Assembly (NCBI GenBank): GCA_004402915.1
Contig: SORU01000007.1
Location: 1-57,873, forward strand
Length of the DNA: 57,873 nucleotides
Reading direction: 5' to 3'
DNA from: Fidelibacterota bacterium MT.SAG.2
GTDB lineage: Bacteria; Fidelibacterota; SORT01
Below the pieces are notes generated by a model. The model had not been told where the DNA came from and did no database searches. It was given only the letters and a program-made list of their open reading frames with translations. A program made the translations under genes and the position numbers. How positions within the stretch are numbered: position 1 is the first letter of the stretch; each line of letters starts with the position of its first letter. This document shows, piece by piece, positions 20,116 through 29,163 of the stretch.

Positions 20116-21474
20116 TTGAACGAAATAAAAGATTTAACTCCTAAGGAAGTTGTTAAGGAGCTTGATAAATATATTATTGGTCAGGACGACGCCAAACGGT
20201 CTGTAGCGATCGCTCTGCGTAACAGGTGGCGAAGACAGCAGGTCAAGGATAGCATTAAAGACGAAATAATCCCAAATAACATAATCCTGATAGGATCAAC
20301 CGGCGTCGGAAAAACGGAGATAGCCCGCAGGCTCGCAAATCTCGCTCATGCGCCTTTTCTAAAAGTAGAAGCATCAAAATTTACGGAAGTGGGATATGTC
20401 GGAAGAGATGTCGAGTCCATTATCAGAGACCTGACAGACATAGCTGTGAACATGCTGAAAAAAGAGAAGACCGGCGAAGTCCGGGAAGAAGCAATAAAGC
20501 TGGCGAACGAACGTCTCCTTGATTTTCTGATCCCTTCTAACAACTCAAAACCTTTAACGGATGAAGTGAATGAGGAAAAAGAGAATCGGAGACGAAAAAC
20601 AAGAGAACATTTTAGAATGCTGCTCGAAAGAGAAGAGCTGGAGGAACGAACCATAGAAGTTGAAGTGCCGGATAACACTACCCCGTTCATGCAGATATTC
20701 AGCCCTATGGGTATGGAAGAGATGGGGATGAACATTCAGGATATCTTCGGAGGTATGGCTCCAAAAAGACGGAAATTACGCCGCACGAGTGTTTCTGAAG
20801 CACGTAAAATACTGATAGAAGAAGAGGCTCAGAAACTAATTGATATGGACAAGATAATTCAGGAAGCGTTGAAGCGGGTAATGGATTCAGGAATAGTCTT
20901 TATTGACGAGATCGATAAGATAGTCGGAACTGGCGGCAGTGAATCGGGACCCGATGTATCGAGAGAGGGTGTCCAGAGAGACCTCCTGCCGATTATAGAA
21001 GGATCGGGTGTTGTTACCAAATACGGTGTAGTTGATACGACCCATATTTTATTCATTGCAGCAGGAGCTTTCCATGTATCAAAACCCTCTGATATGATCC
21101 CCGAGCTTCAGGGAAGGTTTCCTATCAGAGTCGAGCTTGACAGCCTCTATGAAGAAGATTTTATCCGAATTCTGGTTGAGCCGGAAAACGCTCTTATCAA
21201 ACAGTATACAGCTCTGATAAAGACAGAAGGCGTGACCATAACCTTTCAGAAGAGTGGGATAAATGAAATTGCGCGCATCGCCGCGGTAGTCAATTCAAAA
21301 ATGGAAAATATCGGAGCACGGCGATTACACACAGTAATGTCAAAGCTTCTTGAAGATATACTGTTTGACCTGCCTGACAAGAAAATCAAGAATGTCAATA
21401 TCACGAAGAAATTGGTGTCGGAATCACTCTCTGAAATAGTCGAAGACGAAGACCTCTCACGGTACATACTTTAA
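20116..21474 (+). CDS. hslU: ATP-dependent protease ATPase subunit HslU
   Basis: AAA+ unfoldase feeding HslV; 452 residues. N domain [22 protein letters not shown], Walker [10 protein letters not shown] (most relatives have GPTGVGKTE), pore loop [19 protein letters not shown], an I domain insertion about 135-240 rich in E/K/R, Walker [12 protein letters not shown], and the sensor region with [11 protein letters not shown]. The C-terminal end DLSRYIL is the tail that docks into HslV. The start is TTG, two bases after the hslV stop. Confidence 0.95.
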   Translation: MNEIKDLTPKEVVKELDKYIIGQDDAKRSVAIALRNRWRRQQVKDSIKDEIIPNNIILIGSTGVGKTEIARRLANLAHAPFLKVEASKFTEVGYVGRDVESIIRDLTDIAVNMLKKEKTGEVREEAIKLANERLLDFLIPSNNSKPLTDEVNEEKENRRRKTREHFRMLLEREELEERTIEVEVPDNTTPFMQIFSPMGMEEMGMNIQDIFGGMAPKRRKLRRTSVSEARKILIEEEAQKLIDMDKIIQEALKRVMDSGIVFIDEIDKIVGTGGSESGPDVSREGVQRDLLPIIEGSGVVTKYGVVDTTHILFIAAGAFHVSKPSDMIPELQGRFPIRVELDSLYEEDFIRILVEPENALIKQYTALIKTEGVTITFQKSGINEIARIAAVVNSKMENIGARRLHTVMSKLLEDILFDLPDKKIKNVNITKKLVSESLSEIVEDEDLSRYIL

Positions 21475-21502
21475 ATTAATTTTCAGATTCAGAGGTGAAT
21501 AG

Positions 21503-22426
21503 TTGAAAGATAATTTTATATCTATCGCGGATCTTTCCGCGGATGAGATTCACGAAACTCTTGACCTCGCCGCCGAGATAAAGGCGAAACTGAAAGCCGG
21601 TGAAGATTATAAGCCTCTGAGAGGAAAGACGATGGCGATGATATTTGCCAAGCCGTCGGCAAGGACGCGTATCTCCTTTGAAACAGGAATAAAGAAGTTA
21701 GGCGGTTACGCTCTATATCTTTCGCCCAATGATATAAGCATGGGAAAGCGCGAGGCGGTTAAAGATATTGCGCGGGTCATTTCCCGGTTCAACGAAGCGA
21801 TAATGGCGCGATTGTTTTCGCATCAGCATATGTTGGAGCTCGCTGAATATGCTTCTATTCCCGTGATTAACGGACTCACGGATTATAATCATCCCTGCCA
21901 GGTGATGGGGGATATTTTCACCGTGAAGGAACATCGAGGAAACCTTGATGATCTCAAAATCGTATTTGTCGGCGACGGAAACAACGTCGTAAATTCGTGG
22001 CTGAATTTAGCGGCAAAGCTTCCGATGCACTTTGTGCTGACAGGACCTGAAGGTTATGATCCGGATGAAAATACATTAACAAATGCGAAAGACTCCGGGA
22101 TAAGTAATATTGAGATCATACACGATCCTGTGGAAGCGCTGAAGAATGCGGATGTAGTTTATACGGACGTTTGGGCGAGTATGGGGCAGGAAGATGAAGC
22201 GGCGAAACGCGCGGAAGAGTTCAAGGATTATCAACTAAATACCGAGCTGATGTCGCACTCAAAGCCTTCGACGTTGGTTATGCACTGTCTCCCGGCGCAT
22301 CGTGGGGATGAAATCACCGATGAGGTGATAGACGGAGAAAATTCTATTGTGTTTGACCAGGCTGAAAATAGAATGCACGTTCAGAATGCGATCATGGTTC
22401 AGTTGATGTCTGGCCAGTCCGACTAA
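21503..22426 (+). CDS. argF: Ornithine carbamoyltransferase
   Basis: Forms citrulline from ornithine and carbamoyl phosphate; 307 residues. The carbamoyl-phosphate loop reads KPSARTRISFE (classical STRTR with Ala for Thr), then DYNHPCQ, VFVGDGNNV, and the ornithine-binding HCLPAHRGDEI. The last is diagnostic against aspartate carbamoyltransferase. The start is TTG with AGAGGTG upstream. No other arginine genes are next to it, but carA and carB, which supply carbamoyl phosphate, lie at the other end of the window. It ends the long gene run and is followed by palindromes. Confidence 0.94.
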   Translation: MKDNFISIADLSADEIHETLDLAAEIKAKLKAGEDYKPLRGKTMAMIFAKPSARTRISFETGIKKLGGYALYLSPNDISMGKREAVKDIARVISRFNEAIMARLFSHQHMLELAEYASIPVINGLTDYNHPCQVMGDIFTVKEHRGNLDDLKIVFVGDGNNVVNSWLNLAAKLPMHFVLTGPEGYDPDENTLTNAKDSGISNIEIIHDPVEALKNADVVYTDVWASMGQEDEAAKRAEEFKDYQLNTELMSHSKPSTLVMHCLPAHRGDEITDEVIDGENSIVFDQAENRMHVQNAIMVQLMSGQSD

Positions 22427-22447
22427 TAGGCGGGCGAGGCTTTTCAT

Positions 22448-22468
22448 CCCCTCCTTTTTAAGGAGGGG
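22448..22468. terminator. Perfect palindrome after argF, possible terminator or repeat
   Basis: CCCCTCCTT and AAGGAGGGG are separated by TTT, a 9-bp perfect stem. It is followed by a G-rich, not T-rich, stretch. I recall similar cccctcc...ggagggg palindromes as dispersed repeats in FCB-group genomes. It may stop transcription from both convergent sides, but the T tract of a classical terminator is missing. Confidence 0.5.
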
Positions 22469-22494
22469 ACCGGGGGGTGGTTAATTTATGAATG

Positions 22495-22516
22495 CGGTCA
22501 GGATTTATCCTGACCG
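22495..22516. terminator. 10-bp perfect hairpin between convergent genes
   Basis: CGGTCAGGAT and ATCCTGACCG flank a TT loop. A real transcript would open the last pairs to give a 4-6 nt loop. The strand-symmetric stem between argF and the minus-strand lipoprotein operon fits a bidirectional terminator, though T runs are weak on both sides. Confidence 0.5.
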
Positions 22517-22551
22517 TTACTTACTGAATAGCCTGTAACCATCCGCGCGAG

Positions 22552-22580
22552 ATTGCTTCTCCCGATAAATCGGGATCGCA
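22552..22580. repeat. Imperfect palindrome around CCCGAT-AA-ATCGGG
   Basis: A 6-bp stem CCCGAT/ATCGGG (22561-22574) is enclosed by TTGC and GCAA. The shape (ATTGC...GCAAAGACG) recalls short palindromic repeats found many times in some bacterial genomes. Only one copy is visible here, so repeat status is inferred from memory. Confidence 0.4.
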
Positions 22581-22650
22581 AAGACGTTAATCAATACAGA
22601 CTCCCATCAAATCAAAGAATTTTACTGTAGAATCAGTTCAGGGAAGAATA

Positions 22651-23463
22651 TCAGTCGTATTCTTTCCAATGCACTTCTGTCGTATAGTAAGAAACGTCCG
22701 AATTCGGAGGGAGATAAACCGTAACGGAGAACTTGGCGGAGCCTGCCGGACCGATTGAAGTATCTGAGATCACTCCTGTTTTATACCTGAAGTTATTGCC
22801 GTCAACATATGCCGAGTCGACCGCGATTATACGCGTATCATCCCGAGCTAGTTTAACTTTCACAACTACAAAATCAGCGCGCCGTTCACCTATATTCTGA
22901 ACATATCCTGTATAGACCCGCCTGTCTGCATAGACACGGGTCTCTAAATTGCCTATGTCTCCGACTATCTTACATTGAGCTCTCGGCAGTTCAGCTGGAG
23001 CGATATCGCGAATCTGTCTCCGGTCGATAGTCAGCAGACCAATTTGAGTTAGAAGAACGATATCGTCAAGCGTTTCACGGGTGATCTTCCCAAGCACCTC
23101 TGTCCCGTTACTGAGAGTCACCTTGTGGGTGATTTCAGTCGGTTCGAGAAAACCGTATCCGGGTTCGGTTGTTCGGATAGATTGAGGCGTTTTTGAATAG
23201 GCGTTGATGTCGCTTTTTATGCGAGCCAGTTCGGTTCTCAAAGCAGTAATATCTTTTTTAACCTCAAAAAATTGCCGACTGGTGACCGTTCCGGTAGAGG
23301 TAACGCTTGGGGAAGGAGTAGCTGTATCAACTATCGGTTCTCCTTCTTCGGTAATTTCTTCATCACTACCACCGCCGCCGATTCCGAGCAGCCCGCATCC
23401 CGTCAACGAGAACGACAGCACGACTGAAATTAAAAATGAAAGTATTCGTTTTTCTGTTAACAT
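22651..23463 (-). CDS. Lipoprotein with coiled coil and FxLYD-like domain
   Basis: Function not recognised. The track start at 23562 lies inside the upstream gene. ATG at 23463 is preferred because it is one base after that gene's stop and is followed by a signal peptide ending in the lipobox SLTGC. After Gly/Ser- and Thr-rich linkers comes a predicted coiled coil (FFEVKKDITALRTELARI). A small LSm/SH3-like segment follows (VTLSNGTEVLGKITRETLDDIVLL). The C-terminal ~90 residues (YTGYVQNIGERRADFVVVKVKL ... TEVHWKEYD) resemble an FxLYD immunoglobulin-like domain. Probably a periplasmic envelope lipoprotein co-expressed with the HEAT-repeat lipoprotein. Confidence 0.75.
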   Translation of the reverse strand: MLTEKRILSFLISVVLSFSLTGCGLLGIGGGGSDEEITEEGEPIVDTATPSPSVTSTGTVTSRQFFEVKKDITALRTELARIKSDINAYSKTPQSIRTTEPGYGFLEPTEITHKVTLSNGTEVLGKITRETLDDIVLLTQIGLLTIDRRQIRDIAPAELPRAQCKIVGDIGNLETRVYADRRVYTGYVQNIGERRADFVVVKVKLARDDTRIIAVDSAYVDGNNFRYKTGVISDTSIGPAGSAKFSVTVYLPPNSDVSYYTTEVHWKEYD

Positions 23464-23464
23464 C

Positions 23465-24625
23465 TTAAAACCCGGTGATCTCTCTGCGTTTCTGATTATC
23501 AACGGCATCTTTTTGCGCAGAAGCGGAAGCGGCTCTAAGAGATTTAATGGCCTCTTCGCCACCCAGCTCTTTTACTGTACGATAGACTTCATCGAAAAGA
23601 ATATAATTATCAACATCATACATCAATTCGATAAGATCCAGCACTACATTGGGATTATTTATCTTTCTCAAATTTTCAATTGCATTACGCCGTACAAGCG
23701 GGCTGAGGTCTTTATCCCTCGCTATTTTCACGAGTGTAGGCGCAGCCCGGACGTCACCAACCTCTCCGAGAGCTTTAGTAAGAGCGTTTGTCAGGCTCTG
23801 ATATTCTTGCCGCCCTTGTTGAAACGCCTCTAATAGAAGCAGAATGACCTGGGCGTCCTTTATGTCAGCAACGGCATTCAGAGCAAAATCGCGTACCTGC
23901 GCCTGACTTCGCGGGTCGTTCATCATTTCCAAGAGAAACGGAACTAAATTCGGGTCTTTCTTTTTGCCGAGTATCTCAATTGCGCGACTACGAATGGCAA
24001 TGTCCGTATCAGCGTCTTTTGCGATAGACATCAGTGCGGGAACAACTCTATCATCTCCAAGACTTCCAAGCGTTTCGGATACGGTTTTTGATACCAGATA
24101 GAGATCCTCCTTGCTGGATTGAAGCGCATCCATCAATGCCTCAATGGAGGCTATATCACTTGTATTCGCCATCGCACGAAGGAGGGCATCCCGGAGAACC
24201 GCATATCGCTTTCTGCTTCCGGCAAGACCTTCTTTGAGCGCGTTGACGGCATTCGGATCGCCGGTCTCTCCTAATGCGTTTGCGATAGATACATAGAATT
24301 CGATATTAAGCTCGGAGAGTTCGCCTAATCCTTTGATAAGAGCGAGATTAGCCTCAGGATGATTAGCCCGTGACAGGGCAACTGCCGCCGCCGTTCGCAC
24401 ATCTGTATTTACCTTCGGGTCCTGAAAAGTTTGGATGAGTGTATTCAGACCCTCTTCTTTTCCATCTCTGAATCTCTCGAGCGCTTTATCAACCTGTCCC
24501 TCGTTTGTCGCGCTCTCTCCGCTTCCACCGCCGCCTCCAAAAAGGAAGCATCCCTGAAGAAGTGTAGCAATGAGAGAGATAAAGATATAATTTCGAATTG
24601 TTGATGTCGGTTTAGCTAAAATCAT
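23465..24625 (-). CDS. HEAT-repeat lipoprotein
   Basis: Predicted lipid-anchored protein of 386 residues with a signal peptide and lipobox LLQGC, then a Gly/Ser linker. From about residue 45 onward it is a regular solenoid of ~30-40-residue HEAT-like repeats, each with A-V-A-L-x-R/x-E-A-L-G patterns (for example ALGETGDPNAVNALKEGL, TLGSLGDDRVVPALMSI, ALGEVGDVRAAPTLVKI). Such solenoids usually bind other proteins; the partner is unknown. It is the first gene of a two-gene minus-strand operon with the coiled-coil lipoprotein; both share a Gly-rich post-lipobox linker, suggesting joint function. Confidence 0.82.
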   Translation of the reverse strand: MILAKPTSTIRNYIFISLIATLLQGCFLFGGGGGSGESATNEGQVDKALERFRDGKEEGLNTLIQTFQDPKVNTDVRTAAAVALSRANHPEANLALIKGLGELSELNIEFYVSIANALGETGDPNAVNALKEGLAGSRKRYAVLRDALLRAMANTSDIASIEALMDALQSSKEDLYLVSKTVSETLGSLGDDRVVPALMSIAKDADTDIAIRSRAIEILGKKKDPNLVPFLLEMMNDPRSQAQVRDFALNAVADIKDAQVILLLLEAFQQGRQEYQSLTNALTKALGEVGDVRAAPTLVKIARDKDLSPLVRRNAIENLRKINNPNVVLDLIELMYDVDNYILFDEVYRTVKELGGEEAIKSLRAASASAQKDAVDNQKRREITGF

Positions 24626-24679
24626 ATTTCGCAGTTAAATGACCATCCTAAAATTATAAAAATCTGTGTAAGTAATTGT

Positions 24680-24708
24680 AAAGTAACAACTTTTTGCAGC
24701 TTTGTCAA
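24680..24708 (-). promoter_or_regulatory. Putative promoter for the HEAT lipoprotein operon
   Basis: On the minus strand TTGACA, 17 bp, TACTTT. The -35 is perfect and the -10 poor. It ends 54 bp before the ATG at 24625. Confidence 0.35.
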
Positions 24709-24731
24709 GACTATAATAGAAATTATATCTT

Positions 24732-25478
24732 TTAAACGCCTTTCCAATAACAGAGAGAGAGTTCTTTTCCGTCAAATGAAGCGTAGGTAAAATGAGTTAT
24801 CCAATCGCCCAAATTAATATAAGTTTTGCTCTCTTCAACCAGCAGATCCGGTTCATGTATATGCCCTAAAATTACAGAATCAAACCCTTCTGCGAATTTA
24901 CCGCGAGCAAATTCCTGAAGCAGTTTCTTTCGATCAGAAATATAACTGTCAGAAATTGGATTCTGCTGGCTTGACTTGGATAATAGCTTCGCGAGCCTTA
25001 TTCCAAGGTCAGGATGGAGCATCCGGAAGAGCCATTTCGCTACCGGATTCCGGAAGAGCGCTTTCATAGTGTTGTAGCCGCGGTCTTTCTTAAATAGTCC
25101 GTCGCCGTGCGCTATGAAGAATTTTCTTCCTTCAATCAGAATCTCAAATGAGCCGTCGTGAATATTTACTCCAACATTTTCTTCGAGGTATTTGCCGAGC
25201 CAGAGGTCGTGATTTCCTGAACAGTAATGGACTTCAACTCCATTGTCCACTGCGGTGGCGATGGATCCGAGAATCCGGGGGTCGGTCTGAGGAATTGAGT
25301 GCTTATACTCGAACCAGAAATCGAAGAGATCGCCAACTATGAAAAGTCTTTTCCCATGTTCGGAAACATAATTGATGAATTCTACGACTTTTTCGTTCCG
25401 GTCACGCTCCTGTTCATATGCTCCTGCAATGAGATGAGCATCGGAGAAAAAGTAAGTATTTTTGTTATCTTCTGACAT
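24732..25478 (-). CDS. lpxH: UDP-2,3-diacylglucosamine diphosphatase-like phosphoesterase
   Basis: Calcineurin-like phosphoesterase of 248 residues, most likely LpxH, which cleaves UDP-2,3-diacylglucosamine to lipid X in lipid A synthesis. Metal and catalytic motifs in order: FSDAHL, GDLFDFWFEY, GNHDLWLG, AHGDG and GHIHEPDL. The segment RGYNTMKALFRNPVAKWLFRMLHPDLG is the helical cap seen in LpxH-type enzymes. Many FCB genomes carry this broad UDP-diacylglucosamine diphosphatase type, so orthology to E. coli LpxH is likely but not proven. Confidence 0.82.
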   Translation of the reverse strand: MSEDNKNTYFFSDAHLIAGAYEQERDRNEKVVEFINYVSEHGKRLFIVGDLFDFWFEYKHSIPQTDPRILGSIATAVDNGVEVHYCSGNHDLWLGKYLEENVGVNIHDGSFEILIEGRKFFIAHGDGLFKKDRGYNTMKALFRNPVAKWLFRMLHPDLGIRLAKLLSKSSQQNPISDSYISDRKKLLQEFARGKFAEGFDSVILGHIHEPDLLVEESKTYINLGDWITHFTYASFDGKELSLCYWKGV

Positions 25479-25564
25479 AACTGAATCCGCAAAAGATAAG
25501 TCCTAAACGGAATAAATACAATAGTATACTGAATCTGACTTATTGATACCTGTTGTAGTAAAAC

Positions 25565-26947
25565 TTATTTAACCAAAAGCATTTTACCGCTCTCCAAACC
25601 TTCGGAGGTTTTAAGCGTATAAATATAAACTCCTGAGGCAACTCTCTCTCCGGACCAAACGTACGTATGTTCACCGGCACTATGAAATCCGCTCGCAACG
25701 ATTTCAATTAACTCGCCTCTAATGTTATAAACGTTGAGATTGATGTCGGCTGATTCGGATAAGTAAAAATTAATGTTTGTAGAGGGATTAAACGGGTTAG
25801 GATAATTCCCCAATAAACTAAGTCTGCGGAGCGGTATTGTATTATCTACGTCGATTCCGATAGGAATGCGGTTGAAATTCAGGATGGTCAATCTGCCTTC
25901 AAGGTCGCTTGCGAAGACCATTCCGTTCTGAGTGTACTGATAAACACCCCAATTCCCATTGAATTCTGCAGCTTCACCGGGAGGATATGTATCGTAATGC
26001 GCAATTTTGGTTGGATTACTCGGATCGCTAATATCAACTATATAAATTCCCGACTGATAATGACTGATAAATAGAAGATCGTCCATTACTTGCGCATTAT
26101 GAGCAAGACGACTCGAACCGAGCCATTCGCCTACCATAGTGATGTTACTATAATCTGAGACATCCCATATCTTAACCGTCTTATCGGGAGTTTCTTCCGT
26201 AGTGATCACATACTGACTATTATTAGTAGGCCAGATAGTGTGCACATATCCGGCATCGAGAATTTCGTGGCGTACCATCAGGTTCGGATTTGACTTATCA
26301 GACAGATCCCAGATACTGAATGTATGGTTATTGCCTTCAGCAAGATAAACGGTGTCATTCCTTGCGAAAAGATCGTGAACTGATTTGCCGTTAAAACTGC
26401 CTGCAAACAGAGGGAGTTCAGGATCACTCAGATCGAATATTGTGACACGATTAGATAAATTACCTTCTAAATAAGCAAATCCCATAGATGTGTCTATGCT
26501 GATATTATGGGAACGCATGTTCCCTAACGTGTCTATCGGAAAGTATCCTACAACAGAAACACTACCGGGCAGGTATTGAAGGTCGAATACACTTAAACCG
26601 GCATTGTCACCTGTGTTTTCTGATACGGCGTAAGCATAATGCTTATAAGTTTTAATATCCCTGTGATAATAGCCGTCATTTTCTGTCGGTCCGGGAACAA
26701 TAGTCACTACCTGCATATTATTCGTGTTTACTACAGCGATACCATTTAAAACACCCATCAGCGCGTATTCCGTGCCGTCATCTCCAGTCCAGCCCCATAC
26801 GTCAGAACCTCCGACAGAGTCGCCTCGAAATATAGTTGTCGGAAATTGAAACACCTCGACCCTTTCAAATACTGCCGTCGAGGACAGCCCAGAATAATCA
26901 CTCAATGCCCATAGGAATAAGATCATAAAGAGTAACGTTTTTTTCAT
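25565..26947 (-). CDS. LVIVD-repeat secreted protein with T9SS sorting domain
   Basis: A 460-residue surface or secreted protein. A signal peptide (about 1-23) is followed by a beta-propeller of LVIVD-type repeats, with recurring VTIFDLSDPELP, FSIWDLSDKSNP, VKIWDVSDYSN and IYIVDISDPSNP. This is the 'choice-of-anchor B' arrangement. The last ~80 residues are a type A T9SS sorting domain: LLGNYPNPFNPST, then LNVYNIRGE, then VWSGERVASGVYIY, ending in GKMLLVK. In T9SS bacteria this domain directs crossing of the outer membrane and is then cleaved. The cargo role is unknown. Confidence 0.88.
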   Translation of the reverse strand: MKKTLLFMILFLWALSDYSGLSSTAVFERVEVFQFPTTIFRGDSVGGSDVWGWTGDDGTEYALMGVLNGIAVVNTNNMQVVTIVPGPTENDGYYHRDIKTYKHYAYAVSENTGDNAGLSVFDLQYLPGSVSVVGYFPIDTLGNMRSHNISIDTSMGFAYLEGNLSNRVTIFDLSDPELPLFAGSFNGKSVHDLFARNDTVYLAEGNNHTFSIWDLSDKSNPNLMVRHEILDAGYVHTIWPTNNSQYVITTEETPDKTVKIWDVSDYSNITMVGEWLGSSRLAHNAQVMDDLLFISHYQSGIYIVDISDPSNPTKIAHYDTYPPGEAAEFNGNWGVYQYTQNGMVFASDLEGRLTILNFNRIPIGIDVDNTIPLRRLSLLGNYPNPFNPSTNINFYLSESADINLNVYNIRGELIEIVASGFHSAGEHTYVWSGERVASGVYIYTLKTSEGLESGKMLLVK

Positions 26948-26999
26948 ATTCTATGCTCCGATCGGTTCTGCGATCATTTTTTACTTAATAATTACTCTC

Positions 27000-27027
27000 A
27001 AGATAATCTTAACAGGTTAAATGTCAA
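27000..27027 (-). promoter_or_regulatory. Putative promoter for the T9SS cargo gene
   Basis: Minus strand TTGACA, 16 bp, TATCTT. It lies between rlmN and the cargo gene, ending 53 bp before the ATG at 26947. Confidence 0.35.
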
Positions 27028-27039
27028 ATTATATGAGTA

Positions 27040-28152
27040 TCAAGCTCTTTGCAATTTGCTTCTTTTGGGAGGAGTGGCTGCTTTCAGCTGCCCGCATCCC
27101 GCGGCGATGTCTATACCACGCCTCATCCGGACAGTTGTTACTATTCCGGCACTGTTCAACAGATCTTTAAAAGTTTTTATCCTATTTCCAGAAGAAGGCA
27201 ATCCTTTGTAATTCTCGGTCGGATTAAGAGGGATAACGTTCAAATGGCAAGGAATTCCTTTTAAAAGACGGACAAGATTATTAGCCGTCTCTTCGGAATC
27301 GTTAACACCATCTATCAACGCCCACTCAAAAGTGATCCTTCTTCCGGTTTTTTTATAATAATTTCTGCATGATCGAATAAGTTCTGACAGTTCCCATTTT
27401 GAAGCTGCTTTTATAAGGTTCTGTCGCTCTGCATCGTTTGTTCCGTGAAGCGATACTGCGAGACCGACCTGAATTTTTTCCTCCGCAAGTCTGTTTATTC
27501 CTTCAATGATACCAATAGTCGAAATTGTGACTTTTCTCGCCGCGATAGACAATAATTTCGGGTCTATGATGGTTCTGACCGCTGACATCAGATTGTCATA
27601 GTTATGCATCGGCTCCCCCATTCCCATAAAAACGATATTAGATAATCGTTTACCCGAATTGCGCATAACTACAGCTGTGTGAATTACTTGCGCTATTATC
27701 TCTCCGTGAGATAAGTTTCGGACAAAACCCATTTGTCCGGTAGCGCAAAAGGTGCAACCCACTGCGCAGCCCGCCTGTGTTGAGATACACGCCGTCGCTC
27801 GCTTGTCGTATTTCATCAGGACGGTTTCTATAAGAGAACCGTCCAAGAGTTTGAAAAGCCATTTTTGTGTGAATCCGTCGTTAGATTTGATATGCTTTTC
27901 GATCTCCAAACCTTTGAATATGTAATTCGAGTTTAGATGATCACGCACGGAGGCAGGCACGTTTTTCATTTCATCAATATTTCCCGCATAATTTTTGTAG
28001 AGCCATTCGAGGATCTGTTCCACTCTGTAAGAAGGCTGCTCGAGATCGGAAACTATTTCGGCGAGATCTTCCCGGGAAAGGTCGTATATATTCTGTTTTA
28101 CTTTCTTGTTCATCGTTGAGTTTAAGTTGTTCAATCTATTCTCTTTTTGCAA
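27040..28152 (-). CDS. rlmN: Dual-specificity RNA methyltransferase RlmN
   Basis: Radical-SAM enzyme methylating C2 of A2503 in 23S rRNA and A37 in some tRNAs. The [4Fe-4S] motif is CAVGCTFC, following ACISTQAG. The resolving or methyl-carrier cysteine is near the C-terminus in DIAAGCGQL. Supporting blocks are NIVFMGMGEPMHNYDN, AVSLHGTND and RRITFEWALIDGVND. The frame starts at 28152; ATG at 28113 (MNKKVKQN) gives a more usual length and may be the true start. It is divergent from msrP. Confidence 0.94.
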   Translation of the reverse strand: MQKENRLNNLNSTMNKKVKQNIYDLSREDLAEIVSDLEQPSYRVEQILEWLYKNYAGNIDEMKNVPASVRDHLNSNYIFKGLEIEKHIKSNDGFTQKWLFKLLDGSLIETVLMKYDKRATACISTQAGCAVGCTFCATGQMGFVRNLSHGEIIAQVIHTAVVMRNSGKRLSNIVFMGMGEPMHNYDNLMSAVRTIIDPKLLSIAARKVTISTIGIIEGINRLAEEKIQVGLAVSLHGTNDAERQNLIKAASKWELSELIRSCRNYYKKTGRRITFEWALIDGVNDSEETANNLVRLLKGIPCHLNVIPLNPTENYKGLPSSGNRIKTFKDLLNSAGIVTTVRMRRGIDIAAGCGQLKAATPPKRSKLQRA

Positions 28153-28210
28153 GGAATTACTAATTGTTAGTTTATATACAGAAATGAATCGTAAAAAATG
28201 ATAACTTTAC

Positions 28211-28239
28211 TTGACATCAATGCGTATAAGAGCTATATA
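28211..28239 (+). promoter_or_regulatory. Promoter for msrPQ
   Basis: TTGACA, 17 bp, TATATA, followed about 15 bp later by the AAGGAG ribosome site (28255-28260) and the TTG start at 28270. All elements are well spaced. Confidence 0.6.
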
Positions 28240-28269
28240 TTGAAAATATCGTAACAAGGAGCATATTGA

Positions 28270-29163
28270 TTGGTAAAAATCAGTTCATCAGAAATAACAC
28301 CTGAAGAAGTATATCTTGACCGAAGAAAATTCATGAAAGGTTTGGGAGCTATCGCAGCCGTTGGACTGATCTCTCCTTCCTCGGTCCTGCCTAAAAATTT
28401 TAGCGGCGGGGAGGAACTCACCTCTTTCAAATCGATAACTCATTATAATAATTTCTATGAATTTTCTACAGATAAGGAGGAGGTAGCGGAGCTTTCGGAG
28501 GCTCTGACCACTTCTCCGTGGGCGGTAGAGGTAACAGGATTAGTAGAAAAACCTGGTAAATTCAGTGTTGATGATCTGAAAAGCAGATATACTCAAGAGG
28601 AGCGCATTTACAGGCTTAGATGTGTCGAAGGATGGTCTATGGTCATTCCCTGGACCGGTTTTCCCGTTGCTTCGCTTCTAAAAGATGTGCAGCCGACTCC
28701 GAAGGCGAAGTTCGTAAAAATGACTACATTGATGCGTCCGTCGGAAATGAAAGGTCAAAAGAGTTGGTGGTACGAATGGCCCTATGTCGAAGGGTTACGG
28801 CTTGATGAAGCGATGAACAATCTTACCCTGTTCGCGACAGGCTTATACGGTAAGGATCTGCCGAATCAGAACGGCGCCCCCATACGTCTCGTGGTTCCAT
28901 GGAAGTATGGCTTTAAGAGCATCAAGTCAATTGTGAAGATAGAATTGGTCGAAGAGATGCCGACATCTCTCTGGATGAAAGCCGCGCCGTCCGAATATGG
29001 CTTTTATTCGAACGTAAATCCGGAAGTACCTCACCCGCGTTGGTCACAGAAAACCGAGCGGAGGATTGGAGAGTTCAGAAGAAGGAGAACATTGATGTTC
29101 AACGGATATGAAGAGGAGGTAAGTTCTCTTTATACAGGAATGGACCTGAAAAAACTCTTTTGA
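28270..29163 (+). CDS. msrP: Periplasmic methionine sulfoxide reductase, Mo-cofactor subunit
   Basis: MsrP (YedY) repairs oxidised methionines in envelope proteins with electrons from MsrQ. The 297-residue protein starts with a Tat-like leader: DRRKFMKGLGAIAAVGLI near residues 18-35. The molybdenum ligand is Cys118 in LRCVEGWSMVIPWTGF. WPYVEGLRLDEAMN, GA.IRLVVPWKYGFKSIKSIVKIE and a C-terminal YSNVNPEVPHPRWSQ..ER form the sulfite-oxidase-like fold. The start is TTG with AAGGAG nine bases upstream. Its TGA overlaps the TTG of msrQ. Confidence 0.94.
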   Translation: MVKISSSEITPEEVYLDRRKFMKGLGAIAAVGLISPSSVLPKNFSGGEELTSFKSITHYNNFYEFSTDKEEVAELSEALTTSPWAVEVTGLVEKPGKFSVDDLKSRYTQEERIYRLRCVEGWSMVIPWTGFPVASLLKDVQPTPKAKFVKMTTLMRPSEMKGQKSWWYEWPYVEGLRLDEAMNNLTLFATGLYGKDLPNQNGAPIRLVVPWKYGFKSIKSIVKIELVEEMPTSLWMKAAPSEYGFYSNVNPEVPHPRWSQKTERRIGEFRRRRTLMFNGYEEEVSSLYTGMDLKKLF

